Of a stretch of 64,000 nt of DNA, positions 37,696 to 45,812 are shown piece by piece; position 1 is the stretch's first letter, and the number at the start of each line of letters is the position of its first letter. The DNA lies in assembly GCF_001189845.1 (NCBI RefSeq), contig NZ_LFLZ01000027.1:48631-112630 (forward strand), read 5' to 3'. The notes below the pieces were generated by a model. It had not been told where the DNA came from. It saw only the letters and a list, made by a program, of their open reading frames with translations, and did no database searches. This DNA comes from Bradyrhizobium tropiciagri (GTDB lineage Bacteria > Pseudomonadota > Alphaproteobacteria > Rhizobiales > Xanthobacteraceae). The position numbers and the translations under genes were made by a program.

Positions 37696-38310
37696 GTGGC
37701 TTCGGGGACGACGCTCAAGCTCAAGCAACAACGCAGCCGCGACCGGCGCGAGCAGATCCTCTCGGCAGCGACCAAGCTGTTCGGCCAGCGGGGCATCGAC
37801 GGCACCTCGCTCACCGACGTCGCCGCGGTGGCGAAAATACCGCTCTCCAGCATCTACGACTATTTCGAGGACAAGCGCGCGCTGGTGCTCGACGTGCCCG
37901 CGGGCAATTTCGAAGCACTGTATCAGAAGACCGAGCCGCTGCTGGTGAAGGGTGGCGACCCCGTCGAGCAGCTTCGCATCATCTTCCTGACCAACTTCCA
38001 GTACATCAAGGACAACCCGAGCTGGGGCCGCGTGTTCTTCCTGGAGATATGGCCGAGCGTGCTGGCCGCAGAACCGCGGGTCAAGAAGGCGGTCGACAAA
38101 TACGCGCTGCGCTATGTGCAGCTGATCAAGCAGGCGATCCGCGCCGGCACCTATCGCCGCAATCTCGATCCCTACACCGCGATGTCGCTGATGATGGGCG
38201 GGATGTGCCACCTCACCGCGGTCTGGCTGCTCTACGGCCGCAAATACGATCTGGTGAAGAAAGGCAGGACGCTGTTCACCACGCTGCACAACGGGTTCGT
38301 GCAGCATTAG
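37696..38310 (+). CDS. TetR/AcrR family transcriptional regulator
   Basis: The 204-residue regulator has the HTH 'RREQILSAATKLFGQRGIDGTSLTDVAAVAKIPLSSIYDYFEDKRALVL'. Its helical ligand domain ('NPSWGRVFFLEIWPSVLAAEPRVKKAVDKYALRYVQLI') resembles regulators of acyl-CoA metabolism. The start is GTG at 37696 (VASGTTLKLK), preceded by GAGGAG seven bases upstream. It probably controls the adjacent acyl-CoA dehydrogenase (inference from adjacency). Confidence 0.82.
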   Translation: MASGTTLKLKQQRSRDRREQILSAATKLFGQRGIDGTSLTDVAAVAKIPLSSIYDYFEDKRALVLDVPAGNFEALYQKTEPLLVKGGDPVEQLRIIFLTNFQYIKDNPSWGRVFFLEIWPSVLAAEPRVKKAVDKYALRYVQLIKQAIRAGTYRRNLDPYTAMSLMMGGMCHLTAVWLLYGRKYDLVKKGRTLFTTLHNGFVQH

Positions 38311-38326
38311 CTGATGGCTCGGCCCT

Positions 38327-38411
38327 CGTAGGATGGGTAGAGCGCAGCGAAACCCATCAATTCTGGCACGCGGGAGCATGATGGGTTTCGCTGCGCTCTA
38401 CCCATCCTACG
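38327..38411. repeat. 85-nt element with perfect 33-nt inverted arms
   Basis: CGTAGGATGGGTAGAGCGC... runs to ...ACCCATCA and is exactly complemented from 38379 to 38411. The loop is about 19 bases. It lies 17 bases after the TetR stop and may act as a transcription or RNA-stability hairpin, but it has no T-run. Confidence 0.85.
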
Positions 38412-38571
38412 CACTGGCTGTGCCTCAACGCGCCGGCGGTGCAAATGACGACAGTTCGGTACCAGCAACCGTTCCAGAAATTCGTTATACGGTCCTGCGG
38501 ATCATGTTCTAGTATGACGCAATGGACGCCCCGCGGCCCAAGACGCGGGCACTGGGGATGGGAGCGAACCG

Positions 38572-39744
38572 ATGGACGTCAAGGCCGTTCTGCCGCCACG
38601 TGGCCGCGACTATCGGCTCGATCTGCTGCGCGGCTTCGCCAACTGGGCGATCTATCTCGACCATATCCCGAACAATGCGGTGAACTGGATCACGCAAAAG
38701 AATTTCGGCTTCAGCGACGCAGCCGACCTGTTCGTCTTCATCTCCGGCTACACCGCATCCTTTGTCTATGCGCGCATGATGCTCGAGCGCGGCACCGTGA
38801 TCGGCGCCACCCGCCTGATCAAGCGGGCCTGGCAGATCTATGTCGCGCACGTCCTGCTGTTCGTGATCTACATCGCCGAGATCGGCTATCTCGCGCAGCG
38901 CTACCGCGATCCCAATCTGGAGAACGAATTCAACGTCGCGGGTTTCATGCAGAACCCGGCCGAGACGCTCTATCAGGGCCTGATCCTGGCGTTCAAGCCG
39001 GTCAACATGGACGTGCTGCCGCTCTACATCGCGCTGATGCTGGTGTATCCGGTGGTGCTGTGGGCGATGCTGCGGAAGCTCAATCTGACGCTGCTGGCCT
39101 CATTCCTGCTCTATCTCGCCGCACGCCATTTCGGCTGGAACCTGCCGGCCTACCCGTCCGGCTCTTGGTACTTCAACCCGTTCTGCTGGCAGTTCCTGTT
39201 CGTGTTCGGCGGCTGGTTCGCGCTCGGCGGCGCCAGCGAATCGATCACCTTCATCCGCTCGCGCGCCTTCCTGTGGCTCGGCGGTGCCTATCTGCTGTTC
39301 GCGCTGGTCATGACCCTGGCCAGCCGCTTCCCGGAACTGGGCCAGGCGATGCCGGCATGGCTCTTTGATGCGTTCAATCCGAACGACAAGACCAACCTCG
39401 CACCGTATCGCGTGCTGCACTTCGTGGTGCTCGCCTTCTTCGTGACGCGCTTCCTGCCGCGCGAATGGCCGGGCTACGAGTCGCCGATCTTCGAGCCGAT
39501 CATCAAATGCGGCCAGCAGTCGCTCGAGGTGTTCGCCTCGGGCGTCTTCCTTGCCGTGGTCGCGCATGTCGTGCTGGTCGAGATCTCCGGCAGCCTCTGG
39601 ATGCAGATCGTGGTGAGCGTTGTCGGCATCGCGCTGATGACCGTGCTCGCCTATTACCGCTCCTGGTCGAAGAAGGTCGACAAGGCGCCCGCGAAGAAGC
39701 CCGTGGCGGCGCAGGCGCCGGTGGCTGCGAAGCCGGCGGAATAG
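38572..39744 (+). CDS. opgC: OpgC-type glucan succinyltransferase membrane protein
   Basis: OpgC transfers succinyl groups to osmoregulated periplasmic glucans. The 390-residue protein has about ten membrane spans and the family opening 'RDYRLDLLRGFANWAIYLDHIPNNAVNWITQKNFGFSDAADLFVFISGYTASF', with the conserved acidic and His residues of acyltransferase-3-like folds. The C-terminal tail is a Lys/Ala/Pro-rich cytosolic extension. The ATG at 38572 follows GGGAGCGAACCG. The opgG/H synthesis genes are not in the window. Confidence 0.9.
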   Translation: MDVKAVLPPRGRDYRLDLLRGFANWAIYLDHIPNNAVNWITQKNFGFSDAADLFVFISGYTASFVYARMMLERGTVIGATRLIKRAWQIYVAHVLLFVIYIAEIGYLAQRYRDPNLENEFNVAGFMQNPAETLYQGLILAFKPVNMDVLPLYIALMLVYPVVLWAMLRKLNLTLLASFLLYLAARHFGWNLPAYPSGSWYFNPFCWQFLFVFGGWFALGGASESITFIRSRAFLWLGGAYLLFALVMTLASRFPELGQAMPAWLFDAFNPNDKTNLAPYRVLHFVVLAFFVTRFLPREWPGYESPIFEPIIKCGQQSLEVFASGVFLAVVAHVVLVEISGSLWMQIVVSVVGIALMTVLAYYRSWSKKVDKAPAKKPVAAQAPVAAKPAE

Positions 39745-39795
39745 CCGGCGGGCCTGTCGAGGGCGACTCGGGTGGTCAGCGGCGCTGCGCATGCG

Positions 39796-39903
39796 CTAGA
39801 GCCTATTCCGTTCCGATTGAATCGGAACGGGGCTCTAGATTCTTGTTTTGACGCGTTTTCTTCACGCGAACCGGTATCCACTTCGCTCGAAAACGCTCTA
39901 GAG
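39796..39903. repeat. Palindromic repeat, two-hairpin type, between opgC and the AlaX gene
   Basis: TAGAGCC...GTTCCGATTGAATCGGAAC...GGCTCTAG is a first hairpin. A second unit, ACGCGTTTTCTTCACGCG...TCGAAAACGCTCTAGA, follows. It shares CTAG edges and 'AACCGGTATCCACTTCGCTCG' with the family C repeats, so it is probably a relative. Confidence 0.75.
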
Positions 39904-39910
39904 TGAAGGC

Positions 39911-40621
39911 ATGTCTCCTGCCTTCACCCATGACCATCCCGACATGCTGCAACTCGAAGCCGACGTGCTCGACGCGCGGCCCGGCGCCATTTTGGTCGAA
40001 CGCTCGCCGTTCTTTCCCGGCGGCGGCGGACAGCTCGCCGACCGCGGGATTCTGCGATGGTCCGGCGGCGTGCTGCCGGTGACCGGGCTCGCGCGTGACG
40101 AACGCGGCCTCTGGCATTCGGTCCCGGGCGACAGCGTGATCTCCGGCAAGGTCATGCTCGAAGTCGAGCCGGCGTTTCGCGCATTGATGTGCGAGCTGCA
40201 CACGCTCGCCCATGTCGTCAACGCGCTGGTGTATACGCGGTTCGGCGGCGCGCTTCTGACCGGGGCGCAGCTCAATGACGACGGCACCTTCCGCGTCGAT
40301 TTCGATCTGCCGGGCGCCGACAACGAAGCGCTGCGGGCACTCGAGGCGCCGCTGAACGACATCATCCGGCAGGACCTCCCCGTGAGCGCCGCCTTCATGG
40401 CGCATACCGAGGCGCAAGCCATCCCCGGATTGTTTCGCAGCAAGGCTGTCGCGCCGCCGGTCGGGGAAGACGGCCTGGTCCGGATCGTCGAGATCCTCGG
40501 GCTCGACCGGCAGGCCTGCGGCGGCACCCATCTGGCCTCGACCGGGCAGTCCCGCCCCGCGCGTATCGTCAAGATCGACAACAAAGGCCGCCAGAACCGC
40601 AGAATCAAGGTTGCGATCTGA
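39911..40621 (+). CDS. alaX: Alanyl-tRNA editing protein AlaX
   Basis: AlaX hydrolyses Ser-tRNA(Ala) or Gly-tRNA(Ala) made in error by AlaRS. The 236-residue protein has the AlaRS editing-domain start 'ERSPFFPGGGGQLADRG' and both zinc motifs: 'HTLAH' (~97-101) and 'CGGTH' (~203-207). It is a stand-alone trans-editing factor (type II size). It begins eight bases after a palindromic repeat. The ATG at 39911 begins MSPAFTHDHPDMLQLEADV. Confidence 0.88.
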   Translation: MSPAFTHDHPDMLQLEADVLDARPGAILVERSPFFPGGGGQLADRGILRWSGGVLPVTGLARDERGLWHSVPGDSVISGKVMLEVEPAFRALMCELHTLAHVVNALVYTRFGGALLTGAQLNDDGTFRVDFDLPGADNEALRALEAPLNDIIRQDLPVSAAFMAHTEAQAIPGLFRSKAVAPPVGEDGLVRIVEILGLDRQACGGTHLASTGQSRPARIVKIDNKGRQNRRIKVAI

Positions 40622-40786
40622 ACAGCTCCGGCAAGCCGACCACAGAAATCACGGCGCATCGTGCCGAGCAATCTCTACGCTATCCACGGCCCGGCCGTGC
40701 CTGGGGATGATGTTGTGCGGTTCGCTCGACGGGGCGCGATCGGCTTGTTAAGCCGCGTCTCCGCAAGGACGATTTGAGTCGGGGAC

Positions 40787-42296
40787 ATGACCGTAGCGAT
40801 CGAGATGGGACAGACGACGGCCGGCGCTTCGGCGGCCATCGACCTCGAGGAGCTATTGGCGACGCGCCTCCTGGTGCAGGGCAATTCGGGTTCCGGCAAA
40901 TCCCATCTGCTGCGCCGGCTGCTGGAACAGAGCGCGCCGTGGGTGCAGCAGACCATCATCGACCCCGAGGGCGACTTCGTCACCCTGGCCGAACGGTTCG
41001 GCCACCTCGTCATCGACGCCGAGGACCACACCGAGCGCAGTTTGCAGGTCGCCGGCGAACGCGTGCGCATTCATCGCGTCTCCACCGTGCTCAATCTCGA
41101 GGGGCTCGACGCCGAGAACCAGATGCGGCGCGCCGCAGCCTTCCTCGGCGGAATGTTCGAGGTCCCCCGCGATCATTGGTATCCGATGCTGGTGGTGGTG
41201 GACGAGGCGCAACTGTTCGCGCCGGCGGTCGCAGGCGAAGTGTCCGACGAGGCGCGCAAGCTGTCGCTCGGCGCGATGACCAATTTGATGTGCCGCGGCC
41301 GCAAGCGCGGGCTTGCCGGGATCATCGCGACCCAGCGGCTGGCGAAGCTCGCCAAGAACGTCGCCGCCGAGGCGTCCAACTTCCTGATGGGCCGCACCTT
41401 CCTCGATATCGACATGGCGCGCGCCGCCGACCTGCTCGGCATGGAGCGGCGCCAGGCGGAGGCCTTCCGCGACCTCGAACGCGGACAGTTCATGGCGCTG
41501 GGCCCTGCGCTCTCGCGCCGTCCGCTGGGCCTGCGCATCGGTCCAACCGACACGCAGCCGCGCAACGCGGCGCCGCGGCTGATGCCGCTGCCGGAAGCTG
41601 CACTCGAAGACGCACGCGCCATCATCCTCGCAGCCCCGCCGCCCGACACGGCGGCCAGGCCGCCGCGCCGCGCCGGCACCCGACCTGCTCAGCCAGCTGA
41701 TGGCCGCCAAGCCGACGGTACCTGAGATCGATCCCGAGACTGCGGAACCGCCGCCGAGCGCCGAGCAGCTTGCCGAGCGGCGCGAGCGGCTGGATCGCAT
41801 CCTGCGCGCCATTCTCGCCGAGCCCGACGCCGGCTTTCGCGCCATCGGCGTGCTCTATCAGGAGTTCGTGGTGCGCTGCCGGATCGAGGGACTCGGCGCC
41901 GTGGTGCCGGAGCTGACCGACTTCCGCCGCATGTTGACGCGCGCCCGCGCCGGGCTCGGCACCGAGATCGCGGAAGACGATGCCTGGCAGGATGTGCAGC
42001 TGCGCGCCGCGATCCTGCCAGAGGATATGCAGGGCGTCTTCATGATGATCGCCCGCGCCGCGAAGGAAGGCTGGCCCTGCCCGAGCGATGCCGCGATCGC
42101 CCGCGCCTATGGCACGCACTCGCTGCGCCGCGCGCGGCATCTTCTGACCTATATCGAGGAGCAGGGCCTGATCGTCTGCCAGCTCGACGGCGCCGGCCGG
42201 CGCATCGTGACCCTCGTCGAGCTCGCCTGGGCGACAGCGGCAGCCGACCCGAATGCCGACGACGTGGCGACGGAGGCGGCCGGCTCGCCGTCGTGA
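40787..42296 (+). CDS. HerA-like ATPase / ATP-binding protein with winged-helix C-terminus (frameshifted ~41670)
   Basis: The N-terminal half is a HerA/FtsK-type P-loop ATPase: Walker A 'GNSGSGKSHLLRRLL', then 'TIIDPEGDFVTLAERFGHLVI', Walker B 'LVVVDEAQLFAP' and 'GLAGIIATQRLAKLAKNVAAEA'. The C-terminal half looks like a winged helix ('DAAIARAYGTHSLRRARHLLTYIEEQGLIVCQL'). As sequenced, the first frame stops at 41725 and the second part continues in another frame from 'APDLLSQLMAAKP', so one protein of about 500 residues is split by a one-base insertion (or two-base loss). A natural division into two proteins is less likely because the junction falls in the Pro/Ala-rich linker. Its DNA-translocase role is unproven. 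Confidence 0.8.
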
Positions 42297-42358
42297 TCGA
42301 ACGGCGGGCATCGAACCGCCGGGCACGGTGCGAACTCCGGAAGCACGGTATGACACGG

Positions 42359-42387
42359 AAAAGGCCCGCCGAACGGCGGGCCTTTTC
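42359..42387. terminator. Bidirectional Rho-independent terminator
   Basis: AAGGCCCGCC-GAAC-GGCGGGCCTT with T-runs on both strands. It serves the plus-strand ATPase gene ending at 42296 and the minus-strand surface-protein fragment ending at 42453. Confidence 0.9.
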
Positions 42388-42452
42388 GTCTCTGCCGACT
42401 GGCGGAGCCACCTACCTTGGTGGCGGCCCCGTCATACCTCACCTTCGCGTCA

Positions 42453-43385
42453 TCACGCGTGCTGCGGCTGCGCCAGCTGGCTGACCTGCGTCGCCGGCGG
42501 ATCGACAACCAGGGTACCGCCATGGCCATCGCTCGACGTCGTGAATGTCGAGGCCATGTAGTTGCCGAGCAGCGCAATACTCGCCGTGACGGTGCCGTCC
42601 GTCACCGTGAGCGTGCCGCTCGTGCTGTTTCCGCTGAAGGTCGGCGTGTGAACGTTCGTGAAACTGATGTTCGCGAAATCGATCGCATCCGAACCCGTCA
42701 TCCCGGCGACGGTGCCGCTAAAGCTCGCCGAATTGTCGAGCTTCAGCGTTCCGGTCGAGCTCTGGAACGCCACGGCGGCGTTCGAAGCCCCCGGCAATTC
42801 CAGGGTAGCGCCCGCTGCGATGCTGGCATTGCTGGAGCTCTCGCCCGTCGCGTTGAAGGACTGCCACGCCCCCCACGCAGTGCCGTCATTGGCCCGGATC
42901 CAGAGTTGATCGGTGCCCGAGCCGGCCTGATAGATCGCCGTGGCAAGCTGTGCCGCGGTGACGTCGATCTCGGTATTTGCCTTCATCGTTACGTTGTTGA
43001 CGATCCAGGCCCCGTTCGTGTTGGAATCCCACAACGCATATTTCGTTATGGTATCGCCATCCGCGTCCGTCGCGCTGAACAGGCTCGATGCGGCGAAGGT
43101 CTGCCCGGAGACCGTCACCACGTTCGCGGCCGACACCGTCGGCGCCTGGTTGGTTGCGGTCGCCGAGAACGCCGCCCAAGACCCCCACATCATGCCGTCA
43201 TTGGCGCGCACGTAGAGCAGATCCGCCGGCGAACCGCCGGGGCCGAACACGTAGCTCACCTGCGACAGGTTCGCCGCCGAGACGTCGATCTCGGTGTTGG
43301 CCGCCTGCGCGACACCATTCACCACCCAGTGACCGTTGCCGCCGGTGTCCCAGAACGCGTACTGGGTGATCGCGTCGTCGGCGAC
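42453..43385 (-). pseudogene. C-terminal part of a modular secreted protein, 5' end missing
   Basis: About 310 residues are readable, from a W-rich module 'ITQYAFWDTGGNGHWVVNGVAQ...YVRANDGMMWGSWAAF', through a second ('ITKYALWDSNTNGAWIVNN...WIRANDGTAWGAWQSF'), to a tail 'GATLELPGASNAAVAFQSSTGTLKLDNS...SIALLGNYMASTF...GGTLVVDPP'. Such tails occur in very large Bradyrhizobium extracellular repeat proteins. No start codon or secretion signal exists: upstream of 43385 the same module type appears on the opposite strand. It may be a rearranged gene or a mis-join in the assembly. Confidence 0.65.
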
Positions 43386-43607
43386 AGCATCGCCCAATAT
43401 CAAGTCTGGGATTCGACATCGTCGGCCGGCAGCGGCCACTGGAGCGTTGGCGGCAACGCGCAGACCGCCAACACCGCCATCAACGTCAGCGCAGGCCAGC
43501 TCGCCAGCACCACCTTCCAGGGCGGCACCGTCACTGACGACCTCTGGGTCCGCGCCAGCGACGGCATGATGTGGAGCGCCTGGCAGGAATTTCATTTCCT
43601 CGTCTAG
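43374..43607 (+). pseudogene. Terminal module of a modular secreted protein, 5' end missing, inverted
   Basis: About 77 residues: 'GDSIAQYQVWDSTSSAGSGHWSVGG', 'INVSAGQLASTTFQGGTVTDDLWVRASDGMMWSAWQEFHFLV', then TAG. This is the same W-rich module as on the minus strand to the left, but not identical, and it faces the other way. It begins at the same position of the module (D-x-I-x-Q-Y) where the minus copy begins. A terminator follows at 43689-43719. Confidence 0.65.
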
Positions 43608-43688
43608 CGAACGAACGGGTTTGCTGGGTGGCGATGATCCGTCCGTCCCCCGGCATCGCACCTCGAAGCGCGAACCTTCTCCCAAAAC

Positions 43689-43719
43689 AAAAATGGCCCG
43701 CGCGATGCGGGCCATTTTA
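43689..43719. terminator. Rho-independent terminator
   Basis: AAAATGGCCCGC-GCGAT-GCGGGCCATTTT, with T-runs on both strands. It closes the plus-strand fragment ending at 43607 and also the minus-strand small gene ending at 43734. Confidence 0.88.
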
Positions 43720-43733
43720 TCCGAACCGGCCTC

Positions 43734-43928
43734 TCATCGGCCAGCGTCATCGGCGAGCGCATGTGTCGGATGACGGGTATCGCCACGCCGGTTTTGTGGG
43801 CGCACGTACATAATGAGGGCTTCCGGAAGCTCTGCCTTCACCTTCAGCGCAGCGGCAAGCGCGTCTTGTCCGTCCAGGACCACGTGGTCGGCCTTTCCGT
43901 TCAGTTTGAACCCGACGGTAAACTGCAT
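43734..43928 (-). CDS. Small conserved hypothetical protein (64 aa)
   Basis: The product MQFTVGFKLNGKADHVVLDG... is a 64-residue soluble protein with one predicted helix ('DALAAALKVKAELPEALIMYV') and a basic tail. A GGAGG ribosome site lies seven bases before the ATG at 43926-43928, and a terminator follows. I know no function; it has the look of a short rhizobial orphan. It follows the oxidase operon by 24 bases. Confidence 0.6.
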   Translation of the reverse strand: MQFTVGFKLNGKADHVVLDGQDALAAALKVKAELPEALIMYVRPQNRRGDTRHPTHALADDAGR

Positions 43929-43952
43929 CCAAAAACCTCCACGTCTTCGCCA

Positions 43953-44360
43953 CTAAGCTGTTGCGGCGAAGAATATGCTCCGAAGCAGATGGGTGTAGCC
44001 GGATTCGAACACCATGATCGCCACAAATACCAACACCAGCACCGGCGGAAGCAGGATCGCGTAGGCCAGGGCCAGCCGCTCCCAGGCCATATGCATGAAG
44101 ACAGCGACGATCAGACCGGCTTTGAGCACCATGAACAGCAGGATCAGCGACCATCGGAGATGGCCATGGATGCCAAAGTAGTCGACAAGATAGGAGCAGG
44201 TGCTGAGCACGAACAACCATCCCCAGACCACGAGGTAAAGCTTGATCGGATGCTGCTGGCCTGCCGCGTGCGTCGCCCCCGATGCGACTGCATCGTGCGC
44301 GTAAGCGTGTAGCGCATGCTGTGCTGCCTGCCCTTCCACATGTACCGCTGCGTTTGTCAT
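43953..44360 (-). CDS. Cytochrome c/quinol oxidase subunit IV family protein
   Basis: The 135-residue membrane protein has three spans: 'KLYLVVWGWLFVLSTCSYLVDYF', 'SLILLFMVLKAGLIVAVFMHMAWERL' and 'ILLPPVLVLVFVAIMVFESG', typical of the bacterial subunit IV (CyoD/CtaF-like). It assists assembly or stability of the oxidase. The N-terminus is His/Ala-rich and soluble. It is the last oxidase gene, nine bases after the second subunit III gene on the minus strand. Confidence 0.85.
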   Translation of the reverse strand: MTNAAVHVEGQAAQHALHAYAHDAVASGATHAAGQQHPIKLYLVVWGWLFVLSTCSYLVDYFGIHGHLRWSLILLFMVLKAGLIVAVFMHMAWERLALAYAILLPPVLVLVFVAIMVFESGYTHLLRSIFFAATA

Positions 44361-44368
44361 GCGCCACC

Positions 44369-45091
44369 TCACCAGAGATAGAAGAAAGCAAAGATGAACA
44401 CCCACACTAGATCAACGAAGTGCCAGTACAGGCCGGTGATCTCGACGATCTCGTAATATCCCTTCCGGCTTGTGAAGAAGCCGCGTCGTTCGCGATCGAA
44501 ATCCCCTCGCAAGACCTTGCGCGCAATCGCGATCAGGAAGATCACGCCGATCGTCACGTGGGTGCCGTGGAAACCGGTGATCATGAAAAAGCAAGCGCCA
44601 AACTGCGGCGCACCCCACGGGTTACCCCAGGGCCTCACACCCTCCATGATCAGCTTGGTCCATTCGAAGGCCTGCATTCCGACGAAGGTCGCGCCGAATG
44701 CCGCGGTGGCCAGCATCAGGGCCGCCGTTCGGACGCGGTCGTGGCGGTAGCCGAAATTGACGGCCATCGCCATCGTTCCGCTGCTGCTGATCAGAACGAA
44801 GGTCATGATAGCGATCAGGATGAGCGGGATATGCTTGCTCCCGATGTTGAGCGCGAAGACTTCGCTCGGATTGGGCCACGGCACGGTCGTCGACATGCGC
44901 GCCGTCATGTACGACAACAGGAAGCAGCTGAAGATGAAGGTGTCGCTCAGGAGGAAGATCCACATCATGGCCTTCCCCCAGGACACGTTCTTGAATGCGC
45001 GCTGATCTGAGGCCCAGTCGGCGGCGATGCCTCGCAATCCGGGGATCGTCCCGGGCGCGGCCTTCGGCTGCATCAGTGTCGTTTCTGCCAT
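44369..45091 (-). CDS. Heme-copper oxidase subunit III (second copy in operon)
   Basis: The 240-residue protein has five or six spans and the family motifs 'FLLSDTFIFSCFLLSYMTARM', 'WTKLIMEGVRPWGNPWG...FFMITGFHGTHVTIGVIFLI' and the terminal 'GLYWHFVDLVWVFIFAFFYLW' with its conserved His and Asp. Subunit III stabilises proton uptake by subunit I. It lies between two oxidase genes with short spacers, and its neighbour upstream is another subunit III-like gene. Confidence 0.9.
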   Translation of the reverse strand: MAETTLMQPKAAPGTIPGLRGIAADWASDQRAFKNVSWGKAMMWIFLLSDTFIFSCFLLSYMTARMSTTVPWPNPSEVFALNIGSKHIPLILIAIMTFVLISSSGTMAMAVNFGYRHDRVRTAALMLATAAFGATFVGMQAFEWTKLIMEGVRPWGNPWGAPQFGACFFMITGFHGTHVTIGVIFLIAIARKVLRGDFDRERRGFFTSRKGYYEIVEITGLYWHFVDLVWVFIFAFFYLW

Positions 45092-45107
45092 CGGTCCTTG
45101 CCCTCGC

Positions 45108-45812
45108 TTAAGTGAGCAACTGGCGACAGATGTTCACGAAATTTTCGGTCCAGCCGGTCAGCAAGCCGAGCAGAACCAGCCACACCAGTAAAAGGAAATG
45201 CCAATAGATGGCGCAGAGCTCGACGCTCAGGCGCACCTGCACCATCGGTGCGCCGCGCCACACCTTGGCGCTCGTCCTGCCGAGCGCTACCAGCCCGCCG
45301 ATCAGATGTAGCCCGTGCAGCGCGGTGATCAGGTAGAAGAAGGAATTGGCCGGATTGGACGCCACGACATAGCCGGCGACGTTCAGCTGCTGCCATACCA
45401 CCAGCTGTCCGGCCAGGAACGTCACGGCGGATGCTCCACCCACCAACAAGCCGACGAGCATGTCCTCATCGTCGCTGCGGCGCGCGGCCATCAGCGACCA
45501 TTGCAGCGCTGCGCTGCTGATGATCAGGACGCCGGTATTGATCCACAACAGCTTCGGCAACGGCAGCTCGCGCCAGTCCACCATGGTGTTGCGCATCGAA
45601 TAGGCGCTGATCAGGAGCGCGAACAGCGAACCGACAACCGCGAGAAACACGCCCAGCCCGATTTTCGCCGGCGGCACGGACGATCCCCTCTCGCCGCGAA
45701 AATCGACGGCCACCCCCTCCTCCAGCCAGGGTTTGGCCGCAAGCCGCTGCTGCGAGAGCCACCATCCCGCGATGGCCGCAATGGTCGCCATGAACAGGAT
45801 GATGGCACTCAC
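45108..45812 (-). CDS. Heme-copper oxidase subunit III-like protein (first copy in operon)
   Basis: The 234-residue protein has six or seven spans. 'LPKLLWINTGVLIISSAALQWSLMAAR' and 'NSFFYLITALHGLHLIGGLVALG', plus the closing 'LCAIYWHFLLLVWLVLLGLL', place it in the subunit III family, although it is divergent. Its ATG overlaps the subunit I stop codon (ATGA), so the two are translationally coupled. Two subunit III-type genes in one operon also occur in alternative oxidase clusters of bradyrhizobia such as coxMNOP. Confidence 0.82.
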   Translation of the reverse strand: MSAIILFMATIAAIAGWWLSQQRLAAKPWLEEGVAVDFRGERGSSVPPAKIGLGVFLAVVGSLFALLISAYSMRNTMVDWRELPLPKLLWINTGVLIISSAALQWSLMAARRSDDEDMLVGLLVGGASAVTFLAGQLVVWQQLNVAGYVVASNPANSFFYLITALHGLHLIGGLVALGRTSAKVWRGAPMVQVRLSVELCAIYWHFLLLVWLVLLGLLTGWTENFVNICRQLLT

